From assembly GCF_040183065.1 (NCBI RefSeq), contig NC_091120.1, positions 188,597,627 through 188,661,626 on the forward strand: a stretch of DNA of 64,000 nt. The letters run 5' to 3'. The notes below the pieces were generated by a model. The model did not search any database. It worked only from the letters and a program-made list of their open reading frames with translations, and had not been told where the DNA came from. Below are positions 33,111 through 45,705 of the stretch, in pieces (position 1 is the first letter of the stretch; every line of letters begins with the position of its first letter). A program made the translations under genes and the position numbers. This stretch comes from Periplaneta americana. Its lineage: Eukaryota > Arthropoda > Insecta > Blattodea > Blattidae.

Positions 33111-33538
33111 GTGGGTTCCAGCAGCAATACTACTACCAGGCTACACTAGGAGAGGAGTACTAACTGGATGACGAAGAAGCTGCAACATTGTAATTGTGTT
33201 CTGTATGTAGCACTAGTAGAAGAGCATCGAAGCCTTGTTCTTTTTTATTGTTTATTTTTATCTGTGATACAAAAGAAACTGGAAGTGAAAGTGGAGATGA
33301 TATTGCCAGATTAGTTAGGTTTGCTCACTTAGAAGGACATTGTGCTAAGGATGCTTCAACATTGAACATCTTACAAACTGCAACCTCAGTAATACTCTAT
33401 ATACATGTACATCAGGTGGCAGGTAGGAATTAGTAGAACACTATCTTTTGTTTGGACGAAACAAACAATTTTTGCCATAGAACTCAGTTTTGTGTTACAA
33501 AGTCGAGAAAGAACATTGTTATTTGAGTATTTAATAAA
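33095..33538 (+). CDS. Terminal exon (Leu-stop, then 3' UTR) of the membrane-protein gene
   Basis: After a strong acceptor (ttttgtttgttttgcag), CTC TGA in the phase left by the 30305 donor gives Leu then stop, so the protein would end NFEL. The third copy is chosen because only it continues into unique sequence, with AATAAA at 33533-33538 as a possible poly(A) signal. Coding part is 33095-33100; the rest is untranslated. Copies at 32554-32559 and 32826-32831 would give the same protein with a different 3' UTR start. Confidence 0.6.
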
Positions 33539-33583
33539 CGTGGAAGAGTTTTATATAACGTATGAAAATACTTCAAATACATA

Positions 33584-34560
33584 GGTTGGATAAAAAGTAA
33601 TGGCAACACTGCTGTCACGTGACGATGGTGCGTTCGAGAGTTGCCAGCTGTATGGACATGAACAAGGACTGTTAGATGAGTTAGTGTAGCCAGCGGCGAC
33701 AGTACTCTGTCAATCTACTGCAATGTGTAGAACGTTGACTTTCATGGGGATAGTGCATGCGCCCTAAGATCATGTTTACAAAACTAGAGCAACGTTCCTG
33801 GATCAAAATTGAAGTGGCACGAGGTCGTAGTGCACGAGAATGTTTTCAGGGACTGCGTGAAGCATGTGGCCATGCAGCGTTGCCATACCGCAGAATGGCA
33901 TGATGAGTTAAAGCGTTTCGGGAAGGCCTTGTTGGACCAGTACCAAAGGGAAGGTGACTACTTTCTTGGACGAATCGTCGCTATGGACGTTTCGGGAAGG
34001 CCTTGTTGGAAGTGCTGTGAAGGTGATGTTCATTGTGGCGTATGACATTGATGGGGTAATACTGCACCGCGCTGTACCTCCAAGGCAGATGGTAAACATG
34101 GACTACTACTGCAGGTTCCTGCAGCACCACCTTCGTTCTACCCTCAGGAGAAAACGACGACACTTGGTTGTACAGAACCCCATCATTCTTCATGATAATG
34201 CAAGGAGTCACACCGCTGCTGCTGTCAAGGACCTCTTGCGCCGCTGGCAATGGGAGATTCTGGAACATCCTCCGTACTCACCCGATATGATCCATGTGAT
34301 TACGATCTTTTCACCAAAGTGAAAGAACCACTGCGAGGGACCCGGTACAATACCAGAGATGAACTTATCCGTGCTTTAGGGCGGTCAATACGGAACATCA
34401 ACAAAGATGGACGCGGTGATGGTGTAAGACGCCTTCCAAACATTTGGCAAAAGGTAATAAATAAGGGGGGCGACTATATAGAAGGTACGTAAATGTTGTA
34501 CCCCTGTGAATAAAGCCATGTCAGAAATATCGAACTGTTGCCATCACTTTTTATCCAACC
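33584..34560 (+). mobile_element. mariner-family element, degraded
   Basis: TIRs GGTTGGATAAAAAGTAATGG at 33584 and the inverse ending tttttatccaacc at 34560, one mismatch in the first 22 bp. Encoded transposase is on the plus strand. TA flanks are not clean. Confidence 0.8.
33770..34490 (+). pseudogene. mariner-family transposase, frameshifted
   Basis: Readable pieces in order: MFTKLEQRSWIKIEVARGRS; YFLGRIVAMD with the first catalytic Asp; AVKVMFIVAYDIDGVILHRA; RRHLVVQNPIILHDNARSHT with the second catalytic Asp; WQWEILEHPPYSPDM; CDYDLFTKVKEPLRG; then RRLPNIWQKVINKGGDYIEG. About 30 residues after the first Asp are deleted, and a 20-bp string (tttcgggaaggccttgttgg) appears at 33918 and again at 33988. 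Several frameshifts make it inactive. Confidence 0.8.
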
Positions 34561-35246
34561 CAAGTATCTACAATAGGTCAGGTTGTTAAAGAGACTGACA
34601 ACTGAGATTTCAACTATTCACCAGGACCAATGAGAACTTTTATACTTACCAACGTTGAAAAGCTGTGGAGCTCATCCAGCCTTCAGATCCATTGGTACAA
34701 GCACTACTTTGCTTTGAGGTGAAGTTAGCCGTAAATCGAGGAAACTATGTTTTACGTCTGCCATAAGGTTTGCTATCGCTTTTAAGGTGGTTTATTCTGT
34801 AACCTAGATGCAATAATAGTCGAAGCAGTAACTCTACCATTGTATTTGTTAGCCTACAACTATAATGGTGGTTGGATTTACAGACATTCGGCGTTGCTCA
34901 GTTACAAGATATTCACTCAGATGTGTTCAGTGTGCATGGACACATGGATCACATTATTCTCTATTTCTTATGCTTGATAAATAAGAAACAGGGATGGAAA
35001 AACTATAGCACTGGAGTAGACAAGATTCTGTAGATATTTAACTTGCCAAACACCAGTAAATATTTTCTATGTTATTAAGAAATGTGCGTGATTCGAAGTA
35101 CAGGGACCAGCAGTTGGTTCAGACGAATTTCATCACACTGTTCAGAAATGACTGTAAGGTTTAGAAATATCATAATAACACAGTATATGGCTTGAACAAT
35201 ACAATTTATTGACATGTTATTTTTTTAAAATGACTACATCTTTTAG
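34561..35246. other. Unassigned sequence
   Basis: No gene, TIR or array recognised. Confidence 0.4.
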
Positions 35247-35412
35247 TAGGTTATTTTACGACGCTTTATCAACATCTTAAGTTATTTAGCATCTGAATGA
35301 GATGAAGGTGATAATGCCGGTGAAATTTTTCTCATATTGGGTTGAGGGAAAACACCGGAAAAAACCTCAACCAGGTAACTTGCCCCGACCGGGAATCGAA
35401 CCCGGGCCATGA
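35247..35412 (-). mobile_element. S1 SINE, 5'-truncated in the tRNA-like head
   Basis: Inverse of the S1 body and tail (ttattttacgacgctttatc at the left, gggaatcgaacccgggcc at the right). The A box half is missing. Confidence 0.8.
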
Positions 35413-35734
35413 CACATTTCAAGTGATTCCCTCTGTATCCTGTGGTTTTATTGCAATCTTAGCCAGAAATTGTTCATGATACATTGCAATAAACCTGAAA
35501 CTTCTGCCTGTATCCCGTTCTTCAGATCTTGGAGGCAGTGTGGTGTGATTTGTAATACCATTCATTCATTTATTTTATTCCATAGATCTTACATGAGCAA
35601 TGAAGCTTTAAGATGTGGAACAAGTCAAAATTTTACAATATTACAATTACAATTTTTACAAATTTTTACAGTTTTACAATTTAGTAATTTTCTACAATTT
35701 TTACAATTTTGTGCCATTTTTTACAATATTTTGG

Positions 35735-36035
35735 CGAGATGTAGTGAGATGAGGTGAGGTCCGAGGATTCGCCAAAATATTACCGGGCATTTGCCTTTTG
35801 GTTGGGGAAAACCTCGGAAAAACCCAACCAGGTAATCAAATCAAAGGAGGGTAATCAAATCAAAGGGGTTCATACCGAGGATTCGCCATAGACCCTCCGG
35901 TTTCAGTCCCACAGCTGTGGAAAACCTATGAAGAAACCATTCAATGAGACCAAAGGGGGATCCAACCCAAGCACGAACACAGCTCTGTATCAGCAGCCCA
36001 GCGAGTCTGCCGACTGAGCTACATTTATGGCTCTA
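35735..36035 (-). mobile_element. Second tRNA-derived SINE family (S2)
   Basis: On the minus strand the head reads tagctcagtcggcagactcg (A box) and a B-box-like ggttggatcccc, followed by a long body containing gcgaatcctcgg. A short duplication (gtaatcaaatcaaagg) lies at 35834-35865. Confidence 0.65.
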
Positions 36036-36106
36036 CTAAAAGTGTACAATACATAGCCAATCAGATTATTTCTTTGAGGTATCTTCACAAAAAAAAAAAA
36101 AAAAAA

Positions 36107-36425
36107 AAAAATCGGCAGCTGAAAGGTCTGGGGATTGAGCTGGCCAGTTGATATTGCCAAATCAAGAAATTAAGCATCCAGGGAAAAGATTTCTCAACAA
36201 CCTCAGTATGTCTATGGCAGTATAGGGTGTTGCTCAGTCTTGATGAAACAAAATGCCAATCCCTGTTCAGTGTGTCTCTGAATGATGTAATTTAACTTAC
36301 TGATATCTTTCAGCATTTATTATAAGAACTCTCTTGTAAAAAGTAGGGACCAATAATGACTAGTAGAAACAGCATACCGTACGGTTACCTTTTCACTGTG
36401 TATTGGCCTTTCATGCAATGCCTAG
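36107..36425 (-). pseudogene. Tc1/mariner-type (SETMAR-like) transposase fragment
   Basis: Minus-strand pieces: ALHERPIHSEKVTVRYAVS near 36425, then IDILRLLRNLFPGCLIS and INWPAQSPDLSAADFF near 36130. The PARSPDL block matches the C-terminal catalytic neighbourhood of the same transposase group as at 10176 and 11230. A 24-base A run (36090-36113) abuts the end. Confidence 0.6.
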
Positions 36426-37789
36426 ACAACGTTTAGTTGCTGCTCTCATTTCATTTTACAGTTCTGCCAAATTCATCAGAACTATTTTCGGGTAAAATTG
36501 TAACAAACCACGAAATGTTTTATTTTTAAATTGCATTGTTCAAGTCATATTCTATATTATTTTGATATTTCTAAATCTTATAGTTACTTCAGAACAGCAA
36601 ACTGAAATTCGTCAGAATCAACTGCCAGACCTTGTGTGATTATAGAAATTATAGGTTTCTTTGGTTAATTGATCTTCAACATAATATCACACTTTCTCAT
36701 CCCTGTATTATTACACTCATTATTTCTTTTGAGGAGAAACATAATTATTATAATAATGTTATTAGAGATTGTAGTCATCTTTTAATCTACATCGTTTGAC
36801 TAAATTTTGTTACGTGAACGTTGATAATTTTTAAGAATTGTAATATGACGAATAAACTTGAAATAAATGAAATTTTAAAATAATATAAAAATATATTGAA
36901 ATAACACATTCACACAGAACAGTATATTCAAAGCAACACTACCACTTACATATTGAACACTGAAACCAGAAATTAACTCTTATTCACTTTTAGCAAATTC
37001 AAAGTTCTAGGATAGTGCTGGTATTTTGATGTATGTTATTCATAATTTTTGTTGTGAGAGTATTTTGTGATGTTGCACTGTGTTGAGTCTAAAGAAACTG
37101 CTAGTGGTCCACAGGATTTAATGTTACAAATGGAGTCACGTAATTATTTGAATGACATCAACTGACGTAACATACTGTCGAATTTTAAACAGACTTTCTG
37201 TGCTTTGATGTAATGAACATCTTAAAAATATTAACGTATGCTAGCAGATCTATAATGTCTTCACATAAGTGACAATATTGACGCCAAGCATGGAAAAGTA
37301 TTTGTTTTTAAAATTCAGTTCTTCAACATTTTGCATGTGTTACAAATTTAATTTGCCTCTGTTTTCGTATTTAACTTCAGAAGAGACGATGTTGAACTTC
37401 CACCTTGTCTATTCTTGCAGTAAGATCCACGTTTTTACAACATTGTCTGTTTTATTTCATGATCATATTAGTATATTCAATAAAAAGTTTTTATTTTGTT
37501 TATTTTTCTTCATCTTCATCGCCATCAAGAGTCATCAATGATAATAACTGACATTTTTAATGAGAACATTTTTAAAATGGCCTATTATAACCTCACTCTC
37601 TTGTTTCTTTGGTTATGCTAATGTAAAATTACTAGATTTTTGGGGACAGATAACGAATGATGTATGAAAAAAATATATTTTTAACATTTCTGTTAATTTG
37701 TCATTCACTTGTAATATTGTTTTTACACATCTTAAAGAATTAAAATACCGGTACTCATTCTATTTACACAGTAAAATATTAATTCTACT
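36426..37789. other. Unassigned sequence
   Basis: A/T-rich. The 90-codon plus frame at 37269-37541 has no recognised motif or splice context. Confidence 0.4.
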
Positions 37790-38430
37790 CTATTTTTTAG
37801 AAGAGTGAATTTTTAAGCAGGTCTTCTCTAGATCCCCAGTTTTTGCAGCAAATTTTGATAGATCATGTTCAAATTAGTTAAGATAGTAAGCATGGCTCGA
37901 ACAGTTTCCAAACTCATTCTGGAGTCCATTTAAGAAAACATTCTTTTCGCTGAAGAATTACTTTCAGGAAGACACGGATATAATCTCAGTCAACTTCTGG
38001 ATTTGTGTATAGAAAATAATTTTCTCAGAGACAGTTCTAAAAATTTCACTCCATTTTGAGCAAGATCAGTATATTCTTCATTCCATTTTGTTGTTTTCTC
38101 AGAAGTCACATATTTATTCAAGCAAGAAATTTCATAAAATCATTTCATTCAGGTCAAATCATCTACATTGGAAGAAAAAATAATTGAACTGTCCCTTCAA
38201 ATTTTTCTCTTTCTGGAGGACATCTCAGCAATATACATCCCACAGATTGCTTATCTTGTGAATCAATACCCCAGGCACTGATATATTTGAGAGCATTTTC
38301 ATAAAATTATAATAAGCAACATTGAAAATCTGGGAATATCCGGGGACAAATTATTAATTTCGGGGACATACTGGGGACGAATCTTTTTCCGGGACAAAAT
38401 GAAAAATTCGAGGACATCTGGTAACCTTGA
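37790..38430 (-). pseudogene. hAT-like transposase C-terminal remnant
   Basis: On the minus strand the sequence reads NALKYISAWGIDSQDKQSVG, EKTTKWNEEYTDLAQNGVKF, SNSSAKRMFS-stop-MDSRM and SLETVRAMLTI. The SxSSAxRxFS...LSxExVxAxL pattern is the hAT C-terminal dimerisation region. Stops interrupt it. The right end (38340-38430) has ggggac motifs and ctggtaacc, perhaps the terminal repeat. Confidence 0.5.
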
Positions 38431-38950
38431 GCTAATGTAAGAACATCTACAATTCCTATTACATTTGTAGTTTGTAGTTTGTAAAGAATCTCAAAATTCT
38501 TTCTTTTTTCGAAGTTGACGTCTGTTTTTTACTTTTTTTTCTGCTTTAATTTTGTTTCTAGCACAGAGAACTCTATTTAATTTCTTTTTCTTATTTTTTG
38601 TGTGCTGAATTAAATTTCTTACACTTGGCTATCATTAGCAAAAGAAAGAGACAGACTTTTGTTACCTACAGATTTAGAACATCTTTGGTACCGGTAATAT
38701 TACCCTAATGAGTAGATTGCTAAGCATTGACTTAATCTACCCTAACCTAAAACAACACAGCTTAACCTAACCTGATCTAAGAGACTACCAATATTTGACA
38801 GCATGCAATAAAATGCAATATATGGACCTATGAACTATTACTATCAGCATTATTAGTACAACCGATAAACATATTTTTTTATTTCAGACATAGGCCTGTG
38901 CATTTCTATAGCATTTTTTTCTGTACTGGTAGTGATGGAACAGTTATATT

Positions 38951-40349
38951 AGGTTCGTTCCAACAACAGTCAGGAACTGTCCATAACTATTGTGAGCATG
39001 CGCAGTACAGAAAAAGCATTCCAACACAATCCGAACCAGTTCTGAACCGGAATCATGTACTGGTACTGCAGTCAGGCATTCCAACAAACTTTTGACACGG
39101 GTCCAGAATGGTCAGAAGTAGTCCGCGGATTGAAGCATGTACTGATGAGTATGTGAGACGCGCATGCGCATAAGCTCACCAACGTCTCCTGGATACTGAA
39201 GAAATACATGATCGTTTGTTCACATCAATGAGGTTAAGATGAAAAGTGACAGTGTAGAGATAATGTTCTTTGTCTGATATATGGAAAGCATTTAGTTACA
39301 AGGAGAAGAAATATGAAACGCCTGAAATTATTATTAATTGATGTACATAATGATGTATTGAAATTTTGTTCTCTTATTGACATTAAATAGTAATAAATAT
39401 ATGTTTCGATATATTCCTCACTGCTTTGCGTTTAAGTTTACAGAATAAGGTACAAAAAGAGTATGATGCTAATAGCGTAGGTTCATTACGAATTCTGTCT
39501 AAAAAATTGTCAAGATATGTCGTCCATAGATTTTCAGTTTGACTATGTTCCTTACCATTGTCATGTCCTTTGGTTAAGTCGAGGAAAAGTTCTCTCCAGG
39601 TTCTTTGAATTGAGTTAGCAGAGCCAAGTTGGAAGTTCGTATACAAAAATTAATTATACTCTGTCGTATCTGAAACTATGTAATTTAAGGAGAAGCTATG
39701 TTTATTATTTACTGTAGCCTACTATTTTATAATTCATTGCATTTATAGGAGAGATACACTCTACGAAACATGTTCTAATTTCTTGTTGCCTTGTATGAAT
39801 GTAACACGTTATCTATTATTTAATAACAGCTTAATTCATCTTGCAGTGATAGGCCAAAAGAGTTCATTTTGCTCACCCCTTCGTATTCACTGCTGCTGCC
39901 TGCAGAATAGATTCATTACAACCAGTGAGCGCTTGATCGCACGCAGAACCGTCTACGTGCTCTTGACCTTGACATCGCTGGCCTGTATAAATGAATAATA
40001 AAAAAAAAAACAACTACTTTTAGATGAGAGTCCCCCAGTACACGACATCGAATTAGCGAAATTCTTGCCTTCCATATTTTTTGTTATCTTTTTATAGAAA
40101 ATTATCGAAATTCTATTTTATGCAATTTGAATTAGCTCCAAAACGATAATAATTTTGCAGCCCATTCTCAGACAAAGATGATCACAGTTATAGCATCTCT
40201 GGATTTAGTACATAACCATCTGTGAAAGCATTCCAACAGCGTCCAGTCCAGTTTCAATCCCATAGTAGATGCTCAACTAGCGCATGCACATAAGATGGTA
40301 CAGAAACCGTACAAGAACTGATCCATGATCCGCTTGTTGGAACGAACCT
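38951..40349. mobile_element. TIR element AGGTTCGTTCCAACAA, 1.4 kb
   Basis: Sixteen-base inverted ends AGGTTCGTTCCAACAA / ttgttggaacgaacct. cagtccagtttcaatcc-type subterminal stretches partly match each side. The target duplication is unclear (tta on the left, tat on the right), so Harbinger is only a guess. A minus frame (39646-39383) with RTWRELFLDL could be a DNA-binding domain but is not recognised. Confidence 0.65.
39686..39985 (-). repeat. Inverse copy of the 8274-8560 repeat, inside the TIR element
   Basis: Shares gtgataggcc, gttcattttgctcacccctt and the end cttgaccttgacatcgctgg with the inverse of 8274-8560. It lies wholly inside the 38951-40349 element, so either it is nested or the 8274 copy is a fragment of the same element. 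Confidence 0.55.
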
Positions 40350-40361
40350 ATACATTATCTC

Positions 40362-40719
40362 TACTGTTCTCCAACCAGGAGATTAACCGTGAAAGGAATA
40401 TGCTTACTATTGCGTCATCTATTGGAGCAAAGTAGATAGGTAATATTACCGTTATAACGTCAGTTTAAAAACGTGCGCTTTCCTGCATATGTTATTTCCT
40501 GTATGGAGGGATTAAAAGACCAGGAGATTAACCGTGATCTAATTTTCTAACTAGGGTAGTATAAATATGTGTGTATCAGTGTTATCGTTTGTGCTTTGAG
40601 AGTTAGCCAATGGAGATGCGTGTACCCACGTGTGTGACTTTATGACATCAACATTCATTCACAGCATTACCCCCCTGCGTCTCATTCCCCTGAGGCTTTC
40701 TCCTGGTTGGAGTACAGTA
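40362..40719. mobile_element. MITE, 358 bp
   Basis: Inverted ends TACTGTTCTCCAACCAGGAG (40362) and ctcctggttggagtacagta (40700-40719), one mismatch in 20. An internal copy of accaggagattaaccgtga is repeated at 40375 and 40520. Non-coding. Confidence 0.75.
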
Positions 40720-40778
40720 TGACTTGATTTTTATTGCTTCGTTAATAAAACCAGGAACCTGAGGTTAGGAATTAGATA

Positions 40779-41020
40779 GGTACCGTAAAGTGGGTATATT
40801 TCGGACGCAGGGGTAACATCAGACGGTAATTCAATTTATCATATTTTATGTTGGTAACACCAGTTCTTGTCATCTTTTCCGCGCTTTTTACTATGTTCGT
40901 ATGTTTATGCACCTTTTTAAAGACCCATTGGTGAACTGGTGTTACCAACATGAAATATGATAAATTGAATTACCGTCTGATGTTACCCCAGCGTCCGAAA
41001 TATCCCCACTTTACGGTACC
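40779..41020. mobile_element. Foldback MITE, near-perfect 90-bp arms
   Basis: Left arm ggtaccgtaaagtgggtata (from 40779) is inverted as tatccccactttacggtacc (ending 41020). Pairing continues through ttcggacgc, gttaacatcagacggtaatt-type sequence and gttggtaacacc, leaving a loop of about 55 bp. The transcript would be a long hairpin. Confidence 0.85.
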
Positions 41021-42039
41021 GGTAGAAGAAACTTTCGAGACACATCACTATACTGGCAGGATACGGTACCAAACAGCTCCTATGGTACTGGTACCAGCTG
41101 AAAGGAAAGAGAAGTTTGAGTCTATCATTTGACTGAGACTTTAACAGGCCACAAGGCCTAAAACTGGAAAGAGGAGAATGAGTACCTATGTATGAACTGT
41201 ACATAACGAATTATGTGATTAGTGAAAAAAGAAATGTATGTAGCTGCCAAGTAAATTAAGGACAGCATAAAATGTTACAGGTTATTGTATTTGATTTTAA
41301 AATACACCCAAATTATCCTCTGTTGTGTGTGTTGTTACAGTTATAAAGTTTCTTCTTGCTGTAATTGATCACTTCTCCTCAAAATAAATGGTGAAAATGT
41401 ACACTTAATCACAACAATAATGCCAAAGCACGTAATATCTACCATGTGGGTTTCCTTTTGGTTTCCGAACAGGAAGATTGTAACTGAATCATAGGATTAG
41501 TGCATCTAAAAGGGACCAATTTCTATAAAAAGATAAGCAGGAGACTTTATCAGTCTTCGGACACAACCACATCGCCACTAGCCAAGTGGGTTCGAGCTTA
41601 TGTTATCACAGTAGCAGTTTGTACGCAAGGACTATGAACTGCATTAAACACTAACGGCAATAATATTTATCTGCAAATTTCGGTAAATTTTCATATCATT
41701 TTCTTTTTATATTAAGGTTTTAATTGTGATCTCTTGCTTGCCCTTTATGATAAAACTGCTGCTGTGTAACCCGAACCCAGTTATCTATGATTCATGACAG
41801 CAAGTAACATAATGGCCCATTTGTACGACGTGAGAGGGAAATGTTAATAACCCTTTTATTGCTAGTGAAGTAGCAGCAAACAGAAATACAGCCTTCAATA
41901 TAATTTCACTATGTAGGGTGTTGACTAATATGTGGGGAAACTTTTGGGTACGGATAGAAGACCTAAAAATAAGCAAAAAAATTGTTGTAAATGTAGTTAA
42001 TTTCGCTTTGTTTCTTAATTATTATTTTCTACACCTTTT
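41021..42039. other. Unassigned sequence
   Basis: No feature supported. Confidence 0.4.
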
Positions 42040-42805
42040 CCAGATGTATTTCAGAAAGTATCATTTGTATTTCAGATTCATCAATTGTGTTTCAGAAAGC
42101 ATCATTTGTATTTCAGATTCATCAATTCTGTTTCAGAAAGCATCATTTGTATTTCAGATTCATCAGTTGTGTTTCAGAAAGCATCATTTGTTTTCAGATT
42201 CATCAATTGTGTTTCAGAAAGCATCATTTGTTTTCAGATTCATCAATTGTATTTCAGAAAGCATCATTTGTATTTCAGATTAATCAATCGCATTTCAGAA
42301 AGGATCATTTGTATTTCAGATTCATCAATTGTGTTTCAGAAAGTATCATTTGTATTTCAGATTCATCAATTGTGTTTCAGAAAGCATCATTTGTATTTCA
42401 GATTAATCAATTGTGTTTCAGAAAGCATCTTGTATTTCAGATTCATCAATTGTGTTTCAGAAAGTATCATTTGTATTTCAGATTCATCAATTGTGTTTCA
42501 GAAAGCATCATTTGTATTTCAGATTCATCAATTGTATTTCAGAAAGCATCATTTGTATTTCAGATTAATCAATTGTGTTTCAGAAAGCATCTTGTATTTC
42601 AGATTCATCAATTGTGTTTCAGAAAGTATCATTTGTATTTCAGATTCATCAGTTGTGTTTCAGAAAGCATCTTGTATTTCAGATTCATCAATTGTGTTTC
42701 AGAAAGCATCATTTGTATTTCAGATTAATCAATCGTATTTCAGAAAGGATCATTTGTATTTCAGATTCGTCAATTGTATTGCAGAACCCATCAATTGTAT
42801 TTCAG
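42040..42805. repeat. 41-bp minisatellite, about 18 units
   Basis: The unit starts cagattcatcaattgtgttt and continues cagaaagcatcatttgtattt, with one-base and two-base variants. Each unit has two tttcag motifs. The unit length is not a multiple of three and plus frames lack stops, so long open frames here are artefacts. Confidence 0.92.
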
Positions 42806-42807
42806 AT

Positions 42808-42861
42808 AATTGAACTCAGGTCCACAGGATTATGAGCCCAACGCTCTAGCCTCTGGACCGC
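42808..42861 (-). other. tRNA-Met-like fragment
   Basis: On the minus strand, gctagagcgttgggctcata and cctgtggacctgagttcaat give an anticodon loop ctcataa (CAT) and a B-box-like sequence. Stem pairing is imperfect and the acceptor stem is not visible, so it is a pseudogene or SINE head rather than a functional tRNA. Confidence 0.4.
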
Positions 42862-42869
42862 CATGGTGG

Positions 42870-44002
42870 CACTAATGTAAGAACTAAATCACATAAAATA
42901 AAAAGTTACTTGCAATTAAAAAACAAGTAAACCTGACCATTATTTATATAAATTTCTTTCATTTGTTTTTAGGTCCTCTATCCATTCCCGAAATGTTTTC
43001 CATATTATATTAGTTAACACCTTGTATAACGAGGTATAACTGAAATTTTCCTTGATTGTTGTTATGATGATTCAGGTTCTGAATTTTTTTTTTTTTTTTT
43101 TTTTTTTTTTGTAATATAAATATGCAGCTTCTTACCAAACTAATAGCAGTACCAGGTATTTTTCTTTTTAGTTTGGGGTGCATTCGCATGGGCAGAACTT
43201 AGGTACTCGAGGTTGAAAAACCTCCTTTCTTGTGCCCCACGTCATTGAAATTCTTATTGCTATTAGATCATCTAGACGCGAAACGTAGCCATGGACGTGA
43301 AACAAAAATAAAAACAAGCGAAGCTATAAATTCAAAGAATTAACAAATTACAACGTAAACATTGCTAGTTTATGTACAACATAATAGAAGCTGGAAACTA
43401 TAAGTGTTAAGGTACAGCGTATTACATACAATAGTAATAGTAAATTAATATTGATACTTCTTTCCCCTGAAGGGCCTCATGTACTACTTTTGCCTAAGTC
43501 CTCACGAGCCTTTGAACCGTCTGAGTACATGGTTTATTGTCTCGGAGGTTATCTTCATTTCTAACTTATATTATTTTATATTTTACGTTTATACACCTGA
43601 ATATTATTTATAATGAAAAGAGGATTAGAATGTTAAACATTTGAATCGAAATAATGTTTACAGTTTTGTTATTGCTAACAGTAAAAGGGTTGAAGCAAGA
43701 CCATGCATATTGTCTGAATCAATGGTTAGAAAGTATACAGAAACCAATGAGGGTCATACATTTACACTTACTTCCGAAACTGTGAACTTTCTGTGAAGAA
43801 TGGTGTAAGTGCAATGAAATAAATAATTCGAGAAGGACAAAAAATACTTTTTGAAGCACATTTGAGGAACAATACCGCACACATACTGTTGGACTTGACA
43901 GAAAGTAACAGATCATTGATAATGAAATAAATTATTGATCACTACAAGAGCATTATGAAAGAAATAAAAACTAAATTTTTGACACATCATTTTTTTTTTT
44001 AC
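42870..44002. other. Unassigned sequence with poly(T) at 43084-43111
   Basis: A T run of about 28 bases; otherwise nothing recognised. Confidence 0.4.
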
Positions 44003-44244
44003 AATTGAATCGGTCGGAGCTAAAAGGAATTAAGTCACTTTTGACAACTTTTCAGGAGAAGCAAAAAATATTCCACTAATAGCACAAATATTATATTTTT
44101 ATGTTATAGAAGACAAAAGAATATTTAAAAGTCTTAGTTCCTTCTTCCACCGTTCGATGCGCATGACATCCGTTGTTGAAATTGTTGCATAACCCAAAAC
44201 TTCATATTTTGACTTAATTCCTTTTAGCTCCGACCGACTCAATT
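44003..44244. mobile_element. MITE, 242 bp, 35-bp TIRs
   Basis: The left end starts aattgaatcggtcggagcta (44003-44037) and the inverse ends tccgaccgactcaatt (44210-44244), with about one mismatch in 35. Short A/T-rich interior, non-coding. Confidence 0.85.
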
Positions 44245-45705
44245 ATAAAGTCTTGTAAACTGTGAACTTGCCATCTTCTGGTACCCGAATTGTCGTATAG
44301 TGTATTTGGGTCTTGATTTGTTTGTAAATCAAATAACATATAGGCCTACTGTATTTTCTTTCATTTTTGATTCATATGATAGTTATTGTAATTTTTACGA
44401 ACACTGTAAGAAAATTTCACAGTACCTCAATAACACTTTATTAAATAACATACGATATTGAGACATGACAATGCTCTTCGGTACAGGTAGTAAGTATTCC
44501 GTATTAAAAAAGAAGCAAATAAAATCTAATAAAAGCTAATAACTTCGAAACATTATTATATACCGGTAGTTGTTTAATTATTTCTGTATTAGGTACTATG
44601 TTTACTTAATTTTGATCTCTGTGTCAGAGGCGTCATTTAAAATTGTCGAGGAAGGGAGCAGTTGTGATGTACCTTCTAAGGTCTTTCCTAAAAAAAAAAA
44701 AAGTCTTGCCCCCACAAGCAAAATTTGAAATGGCGCCCTCTGTTTTGTGTTAAAAATTGAAGTAGAAATTATTTTACGTAATGAGTACCGTAGTGAAGAA
44801 AGAGAAGAGGATAAAAGGATTAGAGGGAAGAGAATAGAAGAAAAGAAGAGGTGTGGAGAAAAATTTAAAAAGTGAGGAAGAAAAGTGATTCCATCTTTCT
44901 ACTACATTATGTTTGTGATTGATTGAAATTGCAGTTATTTTCCTAATAAAATGCTGAATCTGTTCACTTAACCTAACCTCAACCGAAGTTAGTGCTGAAG
45001 AAATCAAGTGAAGAAAAGAACAAGATTTCATTATGTTGATGCCTTTGCAATAATTTAAAACTTATGACCCTCATTGGCAGCTATTTCGAGACCTGTGCAT
45101 AGTCTTTTTTTTTGTAATATTGCAACCTTGTTTATATTTATTCATATGTTGTTTGATATTTTAAATTAAGAGACACTGTAAAATTAATATTGCTTAATTG
45201 AAGGGAGTAAAATACAATCTGAAATCTGCATGGAGAAGATTTGTAAATGTATTAGTATAGTTACTATGTTAGGATACTTAGGTTATTTAAGATAAATCAA
45301 CAAGCAGCAGACAAATGATAAACATTAAAACTCTGTAAAGCTATCAATATAATTACTGAAAACGTTATAGCATTAAGTATTTGTTTTAAGGTTTATGATA
45401 CTGTATAAGATATTTGGTAGAACTGGTTCAATTTGAATTGGAGAAGTTCGTAATTCAATAAAATTATAACATGTAAGAAATTTATAACGAATGTTACTGG
45501 TACATACTGGATCTTACAAAAGCTATATAGTATGGTATTAAAAGTAAAAATACAGTATGTAACTGAAATTTAATAAAGATGGTTGGATGGTTTTCAATAC
45601 TTCTAGAGATGCAACCAACAAAAACGTTCATGAATCTTGCCAAGATATATTTATAATATAGGTGCACCTAAATTAACTCCCGAATTATTATTATTATTAT
45701 TATTA
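44245..45705. other. Unassigned A/T-rich sequence
   Basis: An ATT microsatellite at 45687-45707 ends it. No gene recognised. Confidence 0.4.

Noticed and set aside
42085..42835. Overlapping ORFs of 213-242 codons
   Set aside because: Produced by the 41-bp minisatellite lacking stops.
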